NCBI GenBank assembly: GCA_900319005.1
Contig: ONMV01000003.1
Span: forward strand, 1-64,000
Direction of reading: 5' to 3'
DNA from: an uncultured Bacteroidales bacterium
GTDB taxonomy: Bacteria > Bacteroidota > Bacteroidia > Bacteroidales > Paludibacteraceae
DNA length: 64,000 bases
The first letter of the stretch is position 1, and each line of letters opens with the position of its first letter. Position numbers and translations under genes: made by a program. Positions 1 through 6,686 of the stretch are shown piece by piece. Under the pieces are notes generated by a model. The model saw only the letters and a program-made list of their open reading frames with translations. It ran no database searches and was not told the DNA's origin.

Positions 1-1
1 T

Positions 2-184
2 AAGATCTTCGGTACCGTTACCACCCAGAACATCTCTGACGCTCTCAAAGCACAGGAGATCCTGATCGACAAGAAAGTGATCACCATCGCTGAGCCGATT
101 AAGCAAGTAGGTGAGTACACGGCACAAGCTCGTCTCCATCGTGAGGTAAAAGCTGACATCAAGCTGAACGTAGTAGCTGAGTAA
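2..184 (+). CDS. rplI: 50S ribosomal protein L9, C-terminal part (truncated by window start)
   Basis: The first 60 codons in frame 2 read KIFGTVTTQNISDAL and continue to ...KLNVVAE followed by TAA. This matches the C-terminal domain of ribosomal protein L9, whose typical segment is G-(K)-L/I-F-G-S-V-T followed by a helix and an RLHxEV strand. L9 binds 23S rRNA at the base of the L1 stalk and helps maintain the reading frame. The N-terminal rRNA-binding domain lies outside the window. The gene lies 38 nt upstream of the L31 gene on the same strand; the gap is filled by a TAATTTTTAATTTTTAATT simple repeat with no obvious terminator, so co-transcription is plausible. Confidence 0.93.
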   Translation, partial: KIFGTVTTQNISDALKAQEILIDKKVITIAEPIKQVGEYTAQARLHREVKADIKLNVVAE

Positions 185-222
185 ACTAATTCGTAATTTT
201 TAATTTTTAATTTTTAATTGTT

Positions 223-477
223 ATGAAAGCTGGAATTCATCCTGATAACTACCGCGTAGTAGTTTTCAAAGATATGTCTGACGGTACTCAGTTCTTCAGC
301 CGCTCTACAGCAGCTACCAAGGACACTATCGAAATCGACGGCGTACAGTATCCGCTGATCAAGCTTGAGATCTCGAACACGAGTCACCCGTTCTACACCG
401 GTAAATCGAAACTGGTGGACACCGCAGGTCGCGTGGACAAATTTATGTCTCGCTACGGCAACCGCAACCGCAAGTAA
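223..477 (+). CDS. rpmE2: 50S ribosomal protein L31 type B
   Basis: An 84-residue protein starting [19 protein letters not shown] and ending [16 protein letters not shown]. The central [21 protein letters not shown] block is the hallmark of L31. The CxxC zinc pair of type A L31 is absent, so this is the zinc-independent type B form, which is usual in Bacteroidota. L31 sits at the subunit interface of the large ribosomal subunit. The length fits the type B family (about 80-90 residues). A strong terminator follows directly. No paralogous zinc-binding L31 is visible in the window. Confidence 0.95.
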   Translation: MKAGIHPDNYRVVVFKDMSDGTQFFSRSTAATKDTIEIDGVQYPLIKLEISNTSHPFYTGKSKLVDTAGRVDKFMSRYGNRNRK

Positions 478-489
478 TACTTGTGAAAG

Positions 490-527
490 ATACGGGCGGG
501 CAGTTTTGCTCGCCCGTATTGTTTTTT
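490..527 (+). terminator. Rho-independent terminator after L31
   Basis: Inverted repeat ATACGGGCG ... CGCCCGTAT with a short loop followed by GTTTTTT, 13 bases after the L31 stop codon. Closes the rplI-rpmE unit. Confidence 0.85.
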
Positions 528-588
528 ATAACAAAACTAGTCTGCTAGCCAACTAACCAACTATAAACAAAACAAACTAATAATCACT

Positions 589-1383
589 ATGAATAACACA
601 CATCTCTGGCGCGCTTTAGGCCGCAATTTCATAATCTCCATCCTCCTTTTCGGAGCCCTTCTCGGTCTCCTTTGGCTCGTTGAGACCTATCTCCTCCCTT
701 GTGGGGAGGCCGGGAGGGGTTTACTTCTTCGTTGGCACGATCCAGCTTGGGTAGTCGGTATTCCGGCTTCGATCATCGGCGTCGCATATATTCTCACTGT
801 TCGCGACCCGCATAACTACACCGGATTTTTTGCCGGGGTGTTTATGTCGGTCTTGTTAGGTATTCAGTTTCTGCTGCAAAACCAATACGACAGCGCCTTC
901 CTATATTTCTTCGTTTTCATCCCGTTCCAGCTGATGTCCATCTATAAATGGAGCCGAAATAAAGATGATGGAGGTGCCAGTTTCGAACCGAAATTTCTTG
1001 ATACCCCTCGTCTTTTCTTGTCCGTAGCGCTGCTCTTTTTCATCACGGCAGGAGATCTTATAATTATGAACTATGTCAATCATGGTTCCTTAACTCCCTC
1101 CCTTGAGGGGAGGGTCTGGGTGGGGTTACTCCTCAACGGACTTCTCATCTCGTCCTCCTTCCTCGCCAATTACTGGCTCATCTATCGTAAGACAGACTCG
1201 TGGATTTATTGGTTCATCTACAGCATCGCGGGAATAGGCTTGTTTATCTTCCTTGGCAATGCTTTCTCCATCGTGCTCTTTACCTTCTTCATGGTCATCA
1301 ACTCCATGGCAGGTATTGCGTGGATCAAAGCCACAAAACCCGAGAACATGGGATGGCTCAAGAAAATCGCAATCCGCAAATAA
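589..1383 (+). CDS. pnuC: PnuC-like nicotinamide riboside/mononucleotide transporter
   Basis: A 264-residue polytopic membrane protein with about seven hydrophobic helices. The region LQNQYDSAFLYFFVFIPFQL followed by SIYKW, and the later LANYWLIYRKTDSWIYW and INSMAGIAWIK segments, match the PnuC pattern (Q-x-yl-m-r-K-x-e-s-W and a terminal G-x-x-x-W). PnuC carriers import nicotinamide riboside for NAD synthesis; substrate cannot be proven from sequence. Two segments do not fit the family: residues 35-46 (LLPCGEAGRGLL) and 169-180 (LTPSLEGRVWVGLL), each encoded by the same GC-rich palindromic repeat read in different frames. Without them the protein would be close to normal PnuC length. The protein may still work because both insertions fall near loops between helices. 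The RluA-type gene follows after 34 nt. Confidence 0.75.
   Translation: MNNTHLWRALGRNFIISILLFGALLGLLWLVETYLLPCGEAGRGLLLRWHDPAWVVGIPASIIGVAYILTVRDPHNYTGFFAGVFMSVLLGIQFLLQNQYDSAFLYFFVFIPFQLMSIYKWSRNKDDGGASFEPKFLDTPRLFLSVALLFFITAGDLIIMNYVNHGSLTPSLEGRVWVGLLLNGLLISSSFLANYWLIYRKTDSWIYWFIYSIAGIGLFIFLGNAFSIVLFTFFMVINSMAGIAWIKATKPENMGWLKKIAIRK
691..723 (+). repeat. GC-rich palindromic repeat inside pnuC, copy 1
   Basis: CTCCTCCCTTGTGGGGAGG followed by CCGGGAGGGGTTTA. The first part is self-complementary (CCTCCC..GGGAGG type). It is in frame and encodes LLPCGEAGRGLL. A second copy lies at 1093-1128. Confidence 0.7.
1093..1128 (+). repeat. GC-rich palindromic repeat inside pnuC, copy 2
   Basis: CTCCCTCCCTTGAGGGGAGG followed by GTCTGGGTGGGGTTA. 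Clearly homologous to the copy at 691-723 but translated in another frame relative to the repeat (LTPSLEGRVWVGLL). Both copies preserve the host reading frame. Confidence 0.7.
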
Positions 1384-1417
1384 AAGATATTCATTATTCA
1401 TTAATCATTATTCATTG

Positions 1418-2365
1418 ATGCTCAAACGCAAAGCAGATACCGTATTAAAAGTCACAGAGCCGATGGCGCTCATGGACTTTCTGATCGCTAAGATGGGCGG
1501 CATGGCTCGCTCGTCCGTAAAACAATTACTGGGTCAACGACGCGTCAAAGTAGGAAACGCCGTTCAGACTCGGCATGATTTTGCCCTCAAACCCGGGGAT
1601 GTTGTTACCGTCTCTTCCGGACGGGGTAACAGCCAGCTCACTCACCCCAAACTCAAGATCGTTTATGAGGACGACGACCTCATTGTGGTCAATAAGCAAC
1701 CTGGGCTGCTGACAGTCGCTACTACTCCGGGGAGCAAAGAGACGACCGTCATGTCTATCCTTCGCGCGTATGTAAAGAAACAGAACGCGCGTGCGAACAT
1801 ATACGTCGTCCATCGTCTGGACCGAGAGACATCCGGTCTTCTCGTCTTCGCACGCTCCGAGGAGCTGCAACATTATATGCGCGAATACTGGCGTCAGCTC
1901 GTCACAGACCGCACATATATAGCGCTTGCCGAAGGCGTACTCGAACCCCGCGAAGGGAAAATAACCACATGGCTGACTGAGGATAAGCGAAACGCCGTAG
2001 TCTATTCCTCTCCCGTCGATGACGGTGGCGACATCGCCATCACTAACTATAAAACGCTTCGCGTCAGCCATCAGGCATCAGAGCAAGAATCCTTCGTACA
2101 TCGTACATCGTCCCTTTGTACATCAATTTATTCCCTCGTAGAACTCCATTTGGAGACCGGAAGAACCAACCAGATCCGTGTACACCTCGCTTCCAAAGGT
2201 TGCCCTGTTGTGGGAGACCGTAAGTACGGACACGGCAATGAATCCAGCCCTATTGACCGCCTTTGCCTGCATGCCAAAGTGCTGGAGTTCATCCATCCCG
2301 TGACGGAGAAGAAAGTGCGCTTTGAGTCCCCTGTTCCTAAAGAGTTCAACCGCGTATTGCTATAA
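1418..2365 (+). CDS. RluA-family 23S/tRNA pseudouridine synthase
   Basis: A 315-residue protein. Residues 1 to about 75 form an S4 RNA-binding domain (SSVKQLLGQRRVKVG...KPGDVV). The catalytic block HRLDRETSGLLVFA begins at residue 132, with the nucleophilic Asp at 135; the later GRTNQIRVHLASKGCPVVGD is motif III of the RluA group. It isomerises uridine to pseudouridine in rRNA or tRNA; the exact target is not readable. The reading frame stays open upstream to 1253, but that part overlaps pnuC, so ATG 1418 is chosen. Residues 226-236 (SFVHRTSSLCT) come from a TCGTACATCGTACATCG-type repeat at 2093-2126 that breaks the usual family alignment. A pseudouridine-degrading pair (psuK/psuG) is encoded at 33.9-35.8 kb. 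Confidence 0.9.
   Translation: MLKRKADTVLKVTEPMALMDFLIAKMGGMARSSVKQLLGQRRVKVGNAVQTRHDFALKPGDVVTVSSGRGNSQLTHPKLKIVYEDDDLIVVNKQPGLLTVATTPGSKETTVMSILRAYVKKQNARANIYVVHRLDRETSGLLVFARSEELQHYMREYWRQLVTDRTYIALAEGVLEPREGKITTWLTEDKRNAVVYSSPVDDGGDIAITNYKTLRVSHQASEQESFVHRTSSLCTSIYSLVELHLETGRTNQIRVHLASKGCPVVGDRKYGHGNESSPIDRLCLHAKVLEFIHPVTEKKVRFESPVPKEFNRVLL
2093..2126 (+). repeat. TCGTACATCG simple repeat inside the pseudouridine synthase gene
   Basis: Tandem-like TTCGTACATCGTACATCG followed by TCCCTTTGTACATC, in frame, encoding SFVHRTSSLCT between two beta strands of the catalytic domain. Simple repeats of related wording (CTTTGTACTTTGTAC) occur at 9463-9485 and 22298-22325. Confidence 0.5.
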
Positions 2366-2376
2366 TGCGCCAACTC

Positions 2377-2751
2377 TTATAACTCTTTCACCAATACCGA
2401 CCGCACGAAATTAGGGAACTGCATCGGTTCTTTGTCCGTCAGCTGCGCACGCCATCTCTCATACAGTTCCATGTACCGCGGATGACTCTTGTCGCGGAGA
2501 ATGGCGCTCGCAGCACGGCAGGCTTCGCGCCATTTGGTGCGCTGGTGCTGCTCGCTCTGCGTTAGCGGGTGCTCCTTATAATCACGCGGATCCTGCGCGT
2601 AGATCTCCTTCGCTCCATAACCCACCACATCGCCTGTAATCGGGTCTTTGACTGACTTGATTCGGGTGACTAAACGGTGAGCTTGTTTTTTCTTCTTGCT
2701 CAATGCGCCGGTGAAAAACTCAAAACCGGCTGTAGGTTTGTAATGTGCCAT
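2377..2751 (-). CDS. Conserved-looking small protein of unknown function
   Basis: A 124-residue soluble, basic protein beginning MAHYKPTAGFEFFTGALSKKKK, with no signal peptide or membrane segment. It has a Lys-rich patch at residues 19-22 and a mostly helical C-terminal half rich in Arg, Glu and Trp (TKWREACRAASAIL, YMELYERWRAQL). I do not recognise a family. It lies downstream of the DUF3987-like gene on the same strand, with 195 nt between them that holds two hairpin structures. Its stop codon is 11 nt from the convergent pseudouridine synthase stop, with no terminator visible. Gene-like codon use and clean start context support it as real; a role linked to the DUF3987-like protein is only inference from position. 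Confidence 0.6.
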   Translation of the reverse strand: MAHYKPTAGFEFFTGALSKKKKQAHRLVTRIKSVKDPITGDVVGYGAKEIYAQDPRDYKEHPLTQSEQHQRTKWREACRAASAILRDKSHPRYMELYERWRAQLTDKEPMQFPNFVRSVLVKEL

Positions 2752-2787
2752 TATACTATTTTTTATTTTGGATGTTAAATTTTTGTT

Positions 2788-2850
2788 ATGACCGTTTTGA
2801 CCTTTTTGACCGTTTCACCTCCAAACGGTCAATACGGTCAATACGGTCAT
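2788..2850. repeat. Large imperfect inverted repeat built from GACCGTATT units
   Basis: Left arm 2788-2815 (ATGACCGTTTTGACC ...) and right arm 2823-2850 (... GGTCAATACGGTCAT) pair over about 24 of 27 positions. Each arm consists of three tandem units of about 9 bp (GACCGTATT-like). A T run follows on the plus strand. It could be a terminator, an operator or an iteron cluster. Confidence 0.6.
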
Positions 2851-2866
2851 GTCATTTTTTTATTGC

Positions 2867-2886
2867 ATCCGCCAAGTTTGGCGGAT
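2867..2886. repeat. Perfect 8-bp hairpin ATCCGCCA-AGTT-TGGCGGAT
   Basis: Perfect stem with a 4-nt loop, 61 nt beyond the stop of the DUF3987-like gene. Same general form as the hairpins upstream of that gene at 4341-4717. Confidence 0.6.
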
Positions 2887-2946
2887 AAATCGTTATAGAT
2901 TCTTGGATATTCTTAGTCATCTGTTATCCATTGCCGATGGTATTAC

Positions 2947-4215
2947 CTATGCGGAAGCCAACTGTTTCCTATACACGCCATGACGAACCTTTTGTACAAG
3001 CCCCTTCCCTTGCCATTCTTCATTCCACCGGGTAGCGGTGCGATAAGACAAGCCTTGGCTCTTCGCTTCTGTGACTAAGTTTTGAACAGTATACTCCGCC
3101 GGAAGCAGACTCAGCAACACCTGTCTCTGGTCCAACACCTGCACCTGCGGCACCGACTCTTCCTCCACACCCTTGATCATCTTGTACGCCGCCGCCATAT
3201 GCAGCATCAGCTTGTTCCCGATCATCTCCGCTATCCGGTAATCCTCATCCGAACAATGTAATCCGGTCTGTATTCTGTCAGTGAAACGGTCTGTACTCTG
3301 TATTCTCAGTGCGCTAAGTACCATCGCCATCCGCTCGATCTGAACCGCCATACGCAGTACCACGGAGTGGAAATTAGAGCCCAACAGCTGCATCAGCATC
3401 GGATACGCGTTCTCCAAGTGCTGTCCCAGACGCGCCCGTTGCTCGTCGCTCAGCCTGAACTCCACGGGCTTGCTGAAATAGAGCTGCTCGTACAGCCCGT
3501 ACAACTGCTCCGCAGCCACGCGCATCACGCCGTTACTCCCGCGTCCCGGCTCCACATACTGATGGTTAAAAGCCTGTTGGTCATTCACAATCAAAGTCAG
3601 CAACCGCGAGAAATAACCGTTCTCGATACTCGGTACCAACGCTTTGTACTGGCTGAACGTACCCGTGAGCAGCACGGACAGCTGCGGACAAGCAATGACG
3701 GAAGAGTTGTTCGCACGGTTGCGGGTGATAGGTTCGTGTTCCGCCGCCTTACGCAGCGCAGTATTATAGTTCGCTACCGACGAACGCCATACATCGGTGA
3801 TAACCGAACCTTCGCTCTCATGGATATAACCGCGTCCGTTCTGTTTCTCCAGTTGGCGGTAGAAACCCGGATAGGACGAGTCGCCGGCGATAACCAGCGG
3901 TTGCGCCTCATGCACTTTGCTCACTAACTCCAATGCGAGATTGGCGATACCCTTTCCGCAAGCCGCAGAACCCACAATAAAGCATTGCAAGTTCGGAAAA
4001 TACTTCTTCCCCGTCAGTCCGTAGCGGAAATAGAGATTAGGCATACAGCTCCCCGCCGCAGTCAGCAGCGCGAGCAGCAGCATGTCTTTCTCCGCATCCG
4101 TCTGTGCGAGTGCCATTACCGGTTGGATGATTGCCGGCAGTGCCTCCGGCTCGATGTGTTTGGCGATGTGAAGATCCTGCTCCTCCTTCGCCGGAATAGA
4201 TAGATTGTCAATCAT
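2947..4215 (-). CDS. DUF3987-like P-loop protein (primase/helicase-associated family)
   Basis: A protein of about 422 residues (start at 4215; the frame is also open to an ATG at 4245). A Walker-A-like GSAACGKG lies at about residue 82 and a conserved HESEGSVITDVW at about residue 132. The C-terminal 50 residues look like a winged-helix segment (SYRTATRWNEEWQGKGLV). The layout resembles DUF3987 proteins, which occur in Bacteroidota often near mobile or replication modules; biochemical activity is unknown. The start at 4215 is preferred because it aligns with the paralogue beginning at 63567, which shares GPTGKKY, LQCF, GKGIAN and HESEGSVITD. An odd stretch, RIQSTDRFTDRIQT, is encoded by a CTGTATTCTGT-type repeat at about 3261-3307. 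The leader holds a remarkable hairpin array (4341-4717). Confidence 0.7.
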   Translation of the reverse strand: MIDNLSIPAKEEQDLHIAKHIEPEALPAIIQPVMALAQTDAEKDMLLLALLTAAGSCMPNLYFRYGLTGKKYFPNLQCFIVGSAACGKGIANLALELVSKVHEAQPLVIAGDSSYPGFYRQLEKQNGRGYIHESEGSVITDVWRSSVANYNTALRKAAEHEPITRNRANNSSVIACPQLSVLLTGTFSQYKALVPSIENGYFSRLLTLIVNDQQAFNHQYVEPGRGSNGVMRVAAEQLYGLYEQLYFSKPVEFRLSDEQRARLGQHLENAYPMLMQLLGSNFHSVVLRMAVQIERMAMVLSALRIQSTDRFTDRIQTGLHCSDEDYRIAEMIGNKLMLHMAAAYKMIKGVEEESVPQVQVLDQRQVLLSLLPAEYTVQNLVTEAKSQGLSYRTATRWNEEWQGKGLVQKVRHGVYRKQLASA

Positions 4216-4340
4216 AATTAGTAAGGTGTTAAAATGGTTAAACATTAAAGTCCTTAAAGACCCTCTCTATTATTAGGCGTTTTAGGCATAGCACCGCAGG
4301 TAAATGCGCCTTTCTCCCCTCTCGACCCTCTCACCAAGTA

Positions 4341-4717
4341 GCGACAGATCTTCCCCCTCTCACCCCTTGTAAAACAAGGGAAGAAAAAAAGCACTAAAAA
4401 TCCTGTCGCTTTTTTCTTCGTCCTTTTTTCATTGCTTTTTCTTCGTTCCGTTCGCGGTACTTTAGTGCCGCGTTTTTGTCTTTTGTCTTTGTCCCCTTCG
4501 GCGGCATTCTTGCCGCCGTTGTATTCTTTGTATTCTTTGTATTCTTTGTATTGTGCCGACTGGTAGTCGGCGTTTCTTTCTTCTTTTACGCGGGATAGTA
4601 TCCCGCCGTATATTCTCGGCAGTTACAGGCGTTTGCCAAACGCCGCTTTTTCTTCGTTCTGTTCTCCGCGGTATTCCGCGGAAAAGATTCTTTGTATGGT
4701 ACCGACTGCCAGTCGGC
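4341..4717. repeat. Array of short hairpins with near-uniform stem length and different sequences
   Basis: At least eight small perfect or near-perfect hairpins: 4364-4380 (CCCTTGT/ACAAGGG), 4454-4471 (GCGGTAC/GTGCCGC, one G-U), 4500-4517 (GGCGGCA/TGCCGCC), 4555-4571 (GCCGACT/AGTCGGC), 4590-4606 (GCGGGAT/ATCCCGC), 4628-4644 (GGCGTTT/AAACGCC), 4665-4682 (TCCGCGG/CCGCGGA), 4702-4716 (CCGACT/AGTCGG). The first is enclosed by a further 7-bp pairing, GCGACAG at 4341 with CTGTCGC at 4403. Stems are 7 bp (the last 6), loops 3 or 4 nt, and the linkers are T-rich on the plus strand. Start-to-start distance of the last five is 35-38 nt. Linkers of units 2 and 7 (CTTTTTCTTCGTTC) and of units 4 and 8 (ATTCTTTGTAT) are homologous. 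A 9-bp tandem repeat (GTATTCTTT) sits at 4521-4552. Confidence 0.85.
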
Positions 4718-4819
4718 GTTTTCTTTGTCCTCTCTCGCCTAAATCTGCCTATCCCTACCTATATTCGGCCTAAAGTGGCTTATTTATGCCTGATTATGCC
4801 GAAAAAAAGCACCCAAATC

Positions 4820-4850
4820 TTGCATATATCAAAAATTATATGTACCTTTG
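4820..4850 (+). promoter_or_regulatory. Bacteroidota-type promoter of the RNA candidate
   Basis: TTG at 4820-4822, 20-bp spacer, TACCTTTG at 4843-4850. Predicted transcription start at about 4856. Confidence 0.75.
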
Positions 4851-4855
4851 CAGCG

Positions 4856-5161
4856 CAAAACGAAAGTTTTGCCGTATCGAGCCCACGCAGAGGGGATATG
4901 TCTTTCGGGCGGGTGAGATACAGGACATATTGAAAAAGGCGTCTTAAGCGCTTTGTTTTGGCTTGTTGGAATCTCGCAAATTCACTACTTAGGCCCAAGA
5001 CATTGCAGCACAAGATGCCCGTGGGTATGTAATTATCAATATACACGCATGGCGAGTATATTTTTTACATACGGCGTGGGCTACGTGTTGCTGTTTGGGT
5101 TTAAAGGCAATGCGAGAGCCTCAACAAGCGGAACAGCAATAATGCAGTCCCGCTTTTTTAT
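4856..5161 (+). ncRNA. Candidate structured non-coding RNA, family not recognised
   Basis: About 300 nt bounded by a good promoter (4820-4850) and an intrinsic terminator (5126-5161), with no credible coding frame. Visible pairings: a 5' hairpin GCAAAAC-GAAA-GTTTTGC (GNRA-type loop) at 4854-4871; a 9-bp long-range stem AGCCCACGC (4880-4888) with GCGTGGGCT (5074-5082); ATATGTC (4896-4902) with GACATAT (4924-4930); GTATGTAA (5025-5032) with TTACATAC (5065-5072), enclosing ATATAC/GTATAT. I looked for tmRNA, RNase P and SRP RNA signatures (TPsiC arm, GAGGAAAGTCC-type P4, GGAAGC-type loop) and found none. 6S RNA cannot be excluded by eye, although the fold does not look like a single long hairpin. 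The downstream lipoprotein gene starts 97 nt after the terminator. Confidence 0.6.
5126..5161 (+). terminator. Intrinsic terminator of the RNA candidate
   Basis: AAGCGG (5126-5131) pairs with CCGCTT (5150-5155), followed by a T run to 5159. Confidence 0.65.
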
Positions 5162-5258
5162 TTATGTATATAAGCAGAACGGAGAAAGCCGAAAATCCGC
5201 TACAGAGTAGGCGATTTACTTAAAACGAAGAGGCGATGCTATAACAGCCTAAAAATGT

Positions 5259-5930
5259 ATGAAAAACTACAAGTTCCTCACTTTGATTGTTGTCTTGGGG
5301 CTTACGTTCTCAAGCTGCAAAACGGCACTTAATGTTCCGTTGACTCAACCCAAGCAACAGCTTTTCGGGCAAGAGCGGATGGAGTTTATCGGCTTCAAGA
5401 ACTTGCCGCCGAAGAACAAGACGCTGGAGAATTTCGGTATGCAGTTGGAGCGCGCGCACATCGCAGTTAACCGACAGGATTTCTACATGGGTGTCTATTC
5501 TTTCCAAGAATTAGAGGTCTATAAATCCTCCATGAGGTATGTGTCATTTGTGGACATCGAGAAAATCTCCTCCACTTACAACGACGGCATTAATGACAAT
5601 CCCAGTTTGACCACATGGGGATGGTTTATGGCGGGTTTTACGGTCTTTACCTTACCGATGGTTTATGTGCCCATGATCGTTTGTGGTAACAAAGATTACT
5701 GCCAATTGTCAGTAAATCTCAAATGCAAACTGTATGTTTATGACACGGTGAAAAAAGAGATAGTCCTTACAACTCCGATCGACTATCAATGGGCAGAGAC
5801 GTACAAAGGTCAGTACCTGCACAAAGACACCAACCGCGATGCCATCAACGACAGCAACCAGGCTCGCATCTACAACGAACTGCTGGACTATTACGCTCGC
5901 GCGTATAATTTTATTGAAACATTGAAATAA
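5259..5930 (+). CDS. Lipoprotein of unknown function
   Basis: A 223-residue protein. MKNYKFLTLIVVLGLTFSSC is a type II signal peptide with lipobox LTFSSC and the lipidated Cys at 20, so it is probably anchored in the inner or outer membrane. Around residues 125-145 there is a hydrophobic segment (WGWFMAGFTVFTLPMVYVPM) followed by two Cys (CGNKDYC). The C-terminal third is hydrophilic and contains a D-rich stretch. I do not recognise a family. The next gene encodes another exported protein on the same strand after 30 nt, so the two may form one unit ending at the terminator at 6504-6531. Confidence 0.75.
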   Translation: MKNYKFLTLIVVLGLTFSSCKTALNVPLTQPKQQLFGQERMEFIGFKNLPPKNKTLENFGMQLERAHIAVNRQDFYMGVYSFQELEVYKSSMRYVSFVDIEKISSTYNDGINDNPSLTTWGWFMAGFTVFTLPMVYVPMIVCGNKDYCQLSVNLKCKLYVYDTVKKEIVLTTPIDYQWAETYKGQYLHKDTNRDAINDSNQARIYNELLDYYARAYNFIETLK

Positions 5931-5960
5931 CCACATTAACCTTTTAAAATATATATTGTT

Positions 5961-6461
5961 ATGAAAAAGTCATTTTTACTGCTCGCTCTATTGAGCGCTT
6001 TCATGTTCACCAACGCAGAAGAGTACTGCGACATGGGATTCTGTTTCGAACTTGGTAAATTCAAACCATCACCTTTAAAAATCGAGAACATAGTAAGAGC
6101 CACCAAAGGCATGTTTACCGTCATGACAATTGAGGGAAATTGGCATCCAGAGTTGGTCTCTATGGAAGAAAAAGTTGAGTTTATTAAAAATAAATTGGAC
6201 AAAGCGATGGCAGACCAGACTCGCAATACGATGGTATTCTACAAGATCGAATTCTCGGAAGAGGATGAGTATTTGGGTATGATCCCAGCACATTGCTTAA
6301 CCGGTTTAGTAAAGATGGGTATGGGAGCAACGCAATATAAATTCTATCTGTTTGAGAAAGATAATATCCCATACTGTGTCGAGTTTTCCACTCCTGGCGG
6401 CAAGAAGGGTTTCGAGAAAGCATTCCGTACTATGATTGATTCATTCTATATGCCACAGTAA
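5961..6461 (+). CDS. Small secreted protein of unknown function
   Basis: A 166-residue protein with a clear Sec signal peptide (MKKSFLLLALLSAFMFTNA, cleavage before EEYCD). The mature part starts with two Cys (EEYCDMGFC) and is a mixed alpha/beta domain ending KKGFEKAFRTMIDSF. No catalytic motif is recognisable. It follows the lipoprotein gene by 30 nt and ends at a strong terminator, so both probably act in the cell envelope. Confidence 0.75.
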   Translation: MKKSFLLLALLSAFMFTNAEEYCDMGFCFELGKFKPSPLKIENIVRATKGMFTVMTIEGNWHPELVSMEEKVEFIKNKLDKAMADQTRNTMVFYKIEFSEEDEYLGMIPAHCLTGLVKMGMGATQYKFYLFEKDNIPYCVEFSTPGGKKGFEKAFRTMIDSFYMPQ

Positions 6462-6503
6462 ACCCACAATTCCTATTTATCTGCAAACCACTTTTTATTT
6501 GTG

Positions 6504-6531
6504 AGCCGGCGCAAGAAGCGTCGGCTTTTTT
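6504..6531 (+). terminator. Rho-independent terminator
   Basis: AGCCGGCGC pairs with GCGTCGGCT (one G-U), loop AAGAA, followed by six T. Ends the two-gene exported-protein unit. Confidence 0.85.
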
Positions 6532-6646
6532 ATCCCTAAAACTGCCTATTCCGGCATAAATCCATAAGTTCAAGTTGGAAGTGCAACGTTGAGTAGTTAG
6601 AAAAGTAGATAAAATAGCAATGTAAAATAAAAAACGTGGGCTGTGA

Positions 6647-6678
6647 TTTGCACAGTCCACGGAAAATAAGTAATTTTG
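6647..6678 (+). promoter_or_regulatory. Promoter of the decayed IS30-type element
   Basis: TTTG at 6647-6650, 20-bp spacer, TAATTTTG at 6671-6678, eight bases before the remnant transposase ATG. A hairpin (CGTGGGCTGTG/CACAGTCCACG) surrounds the first box. Confidence 0.65.
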
Positions 6679-6686
6679 CATTGCCT

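Noticed and set aside
4454-4717. CRISPR array
   Set aside because: Spacing is CRISPR-like in part, but the hairpins differ in sequence, there is no constant repeat of 24 nt or more, and no cas gene is present in the window.
4553-4933. Coding frame through the hairpin array (126 codons, plus strand)
   Set aside because: The translation is low-complexity, crosses several palindromes and runs through the RNA promoter; no domain or signal is visible.
4856-5161. tmRNA, RNase P RNA or SRP RNA
   Set aside because: No tRNA-like ends, no P4 core, no SRP loop motif could be found.
4953-5210. Coding frame inside the RNA candidate (85 codons)
   Set aside because: It crosses the intrinsic terminator, has Cys/Tyr-rich random composition and no start context.
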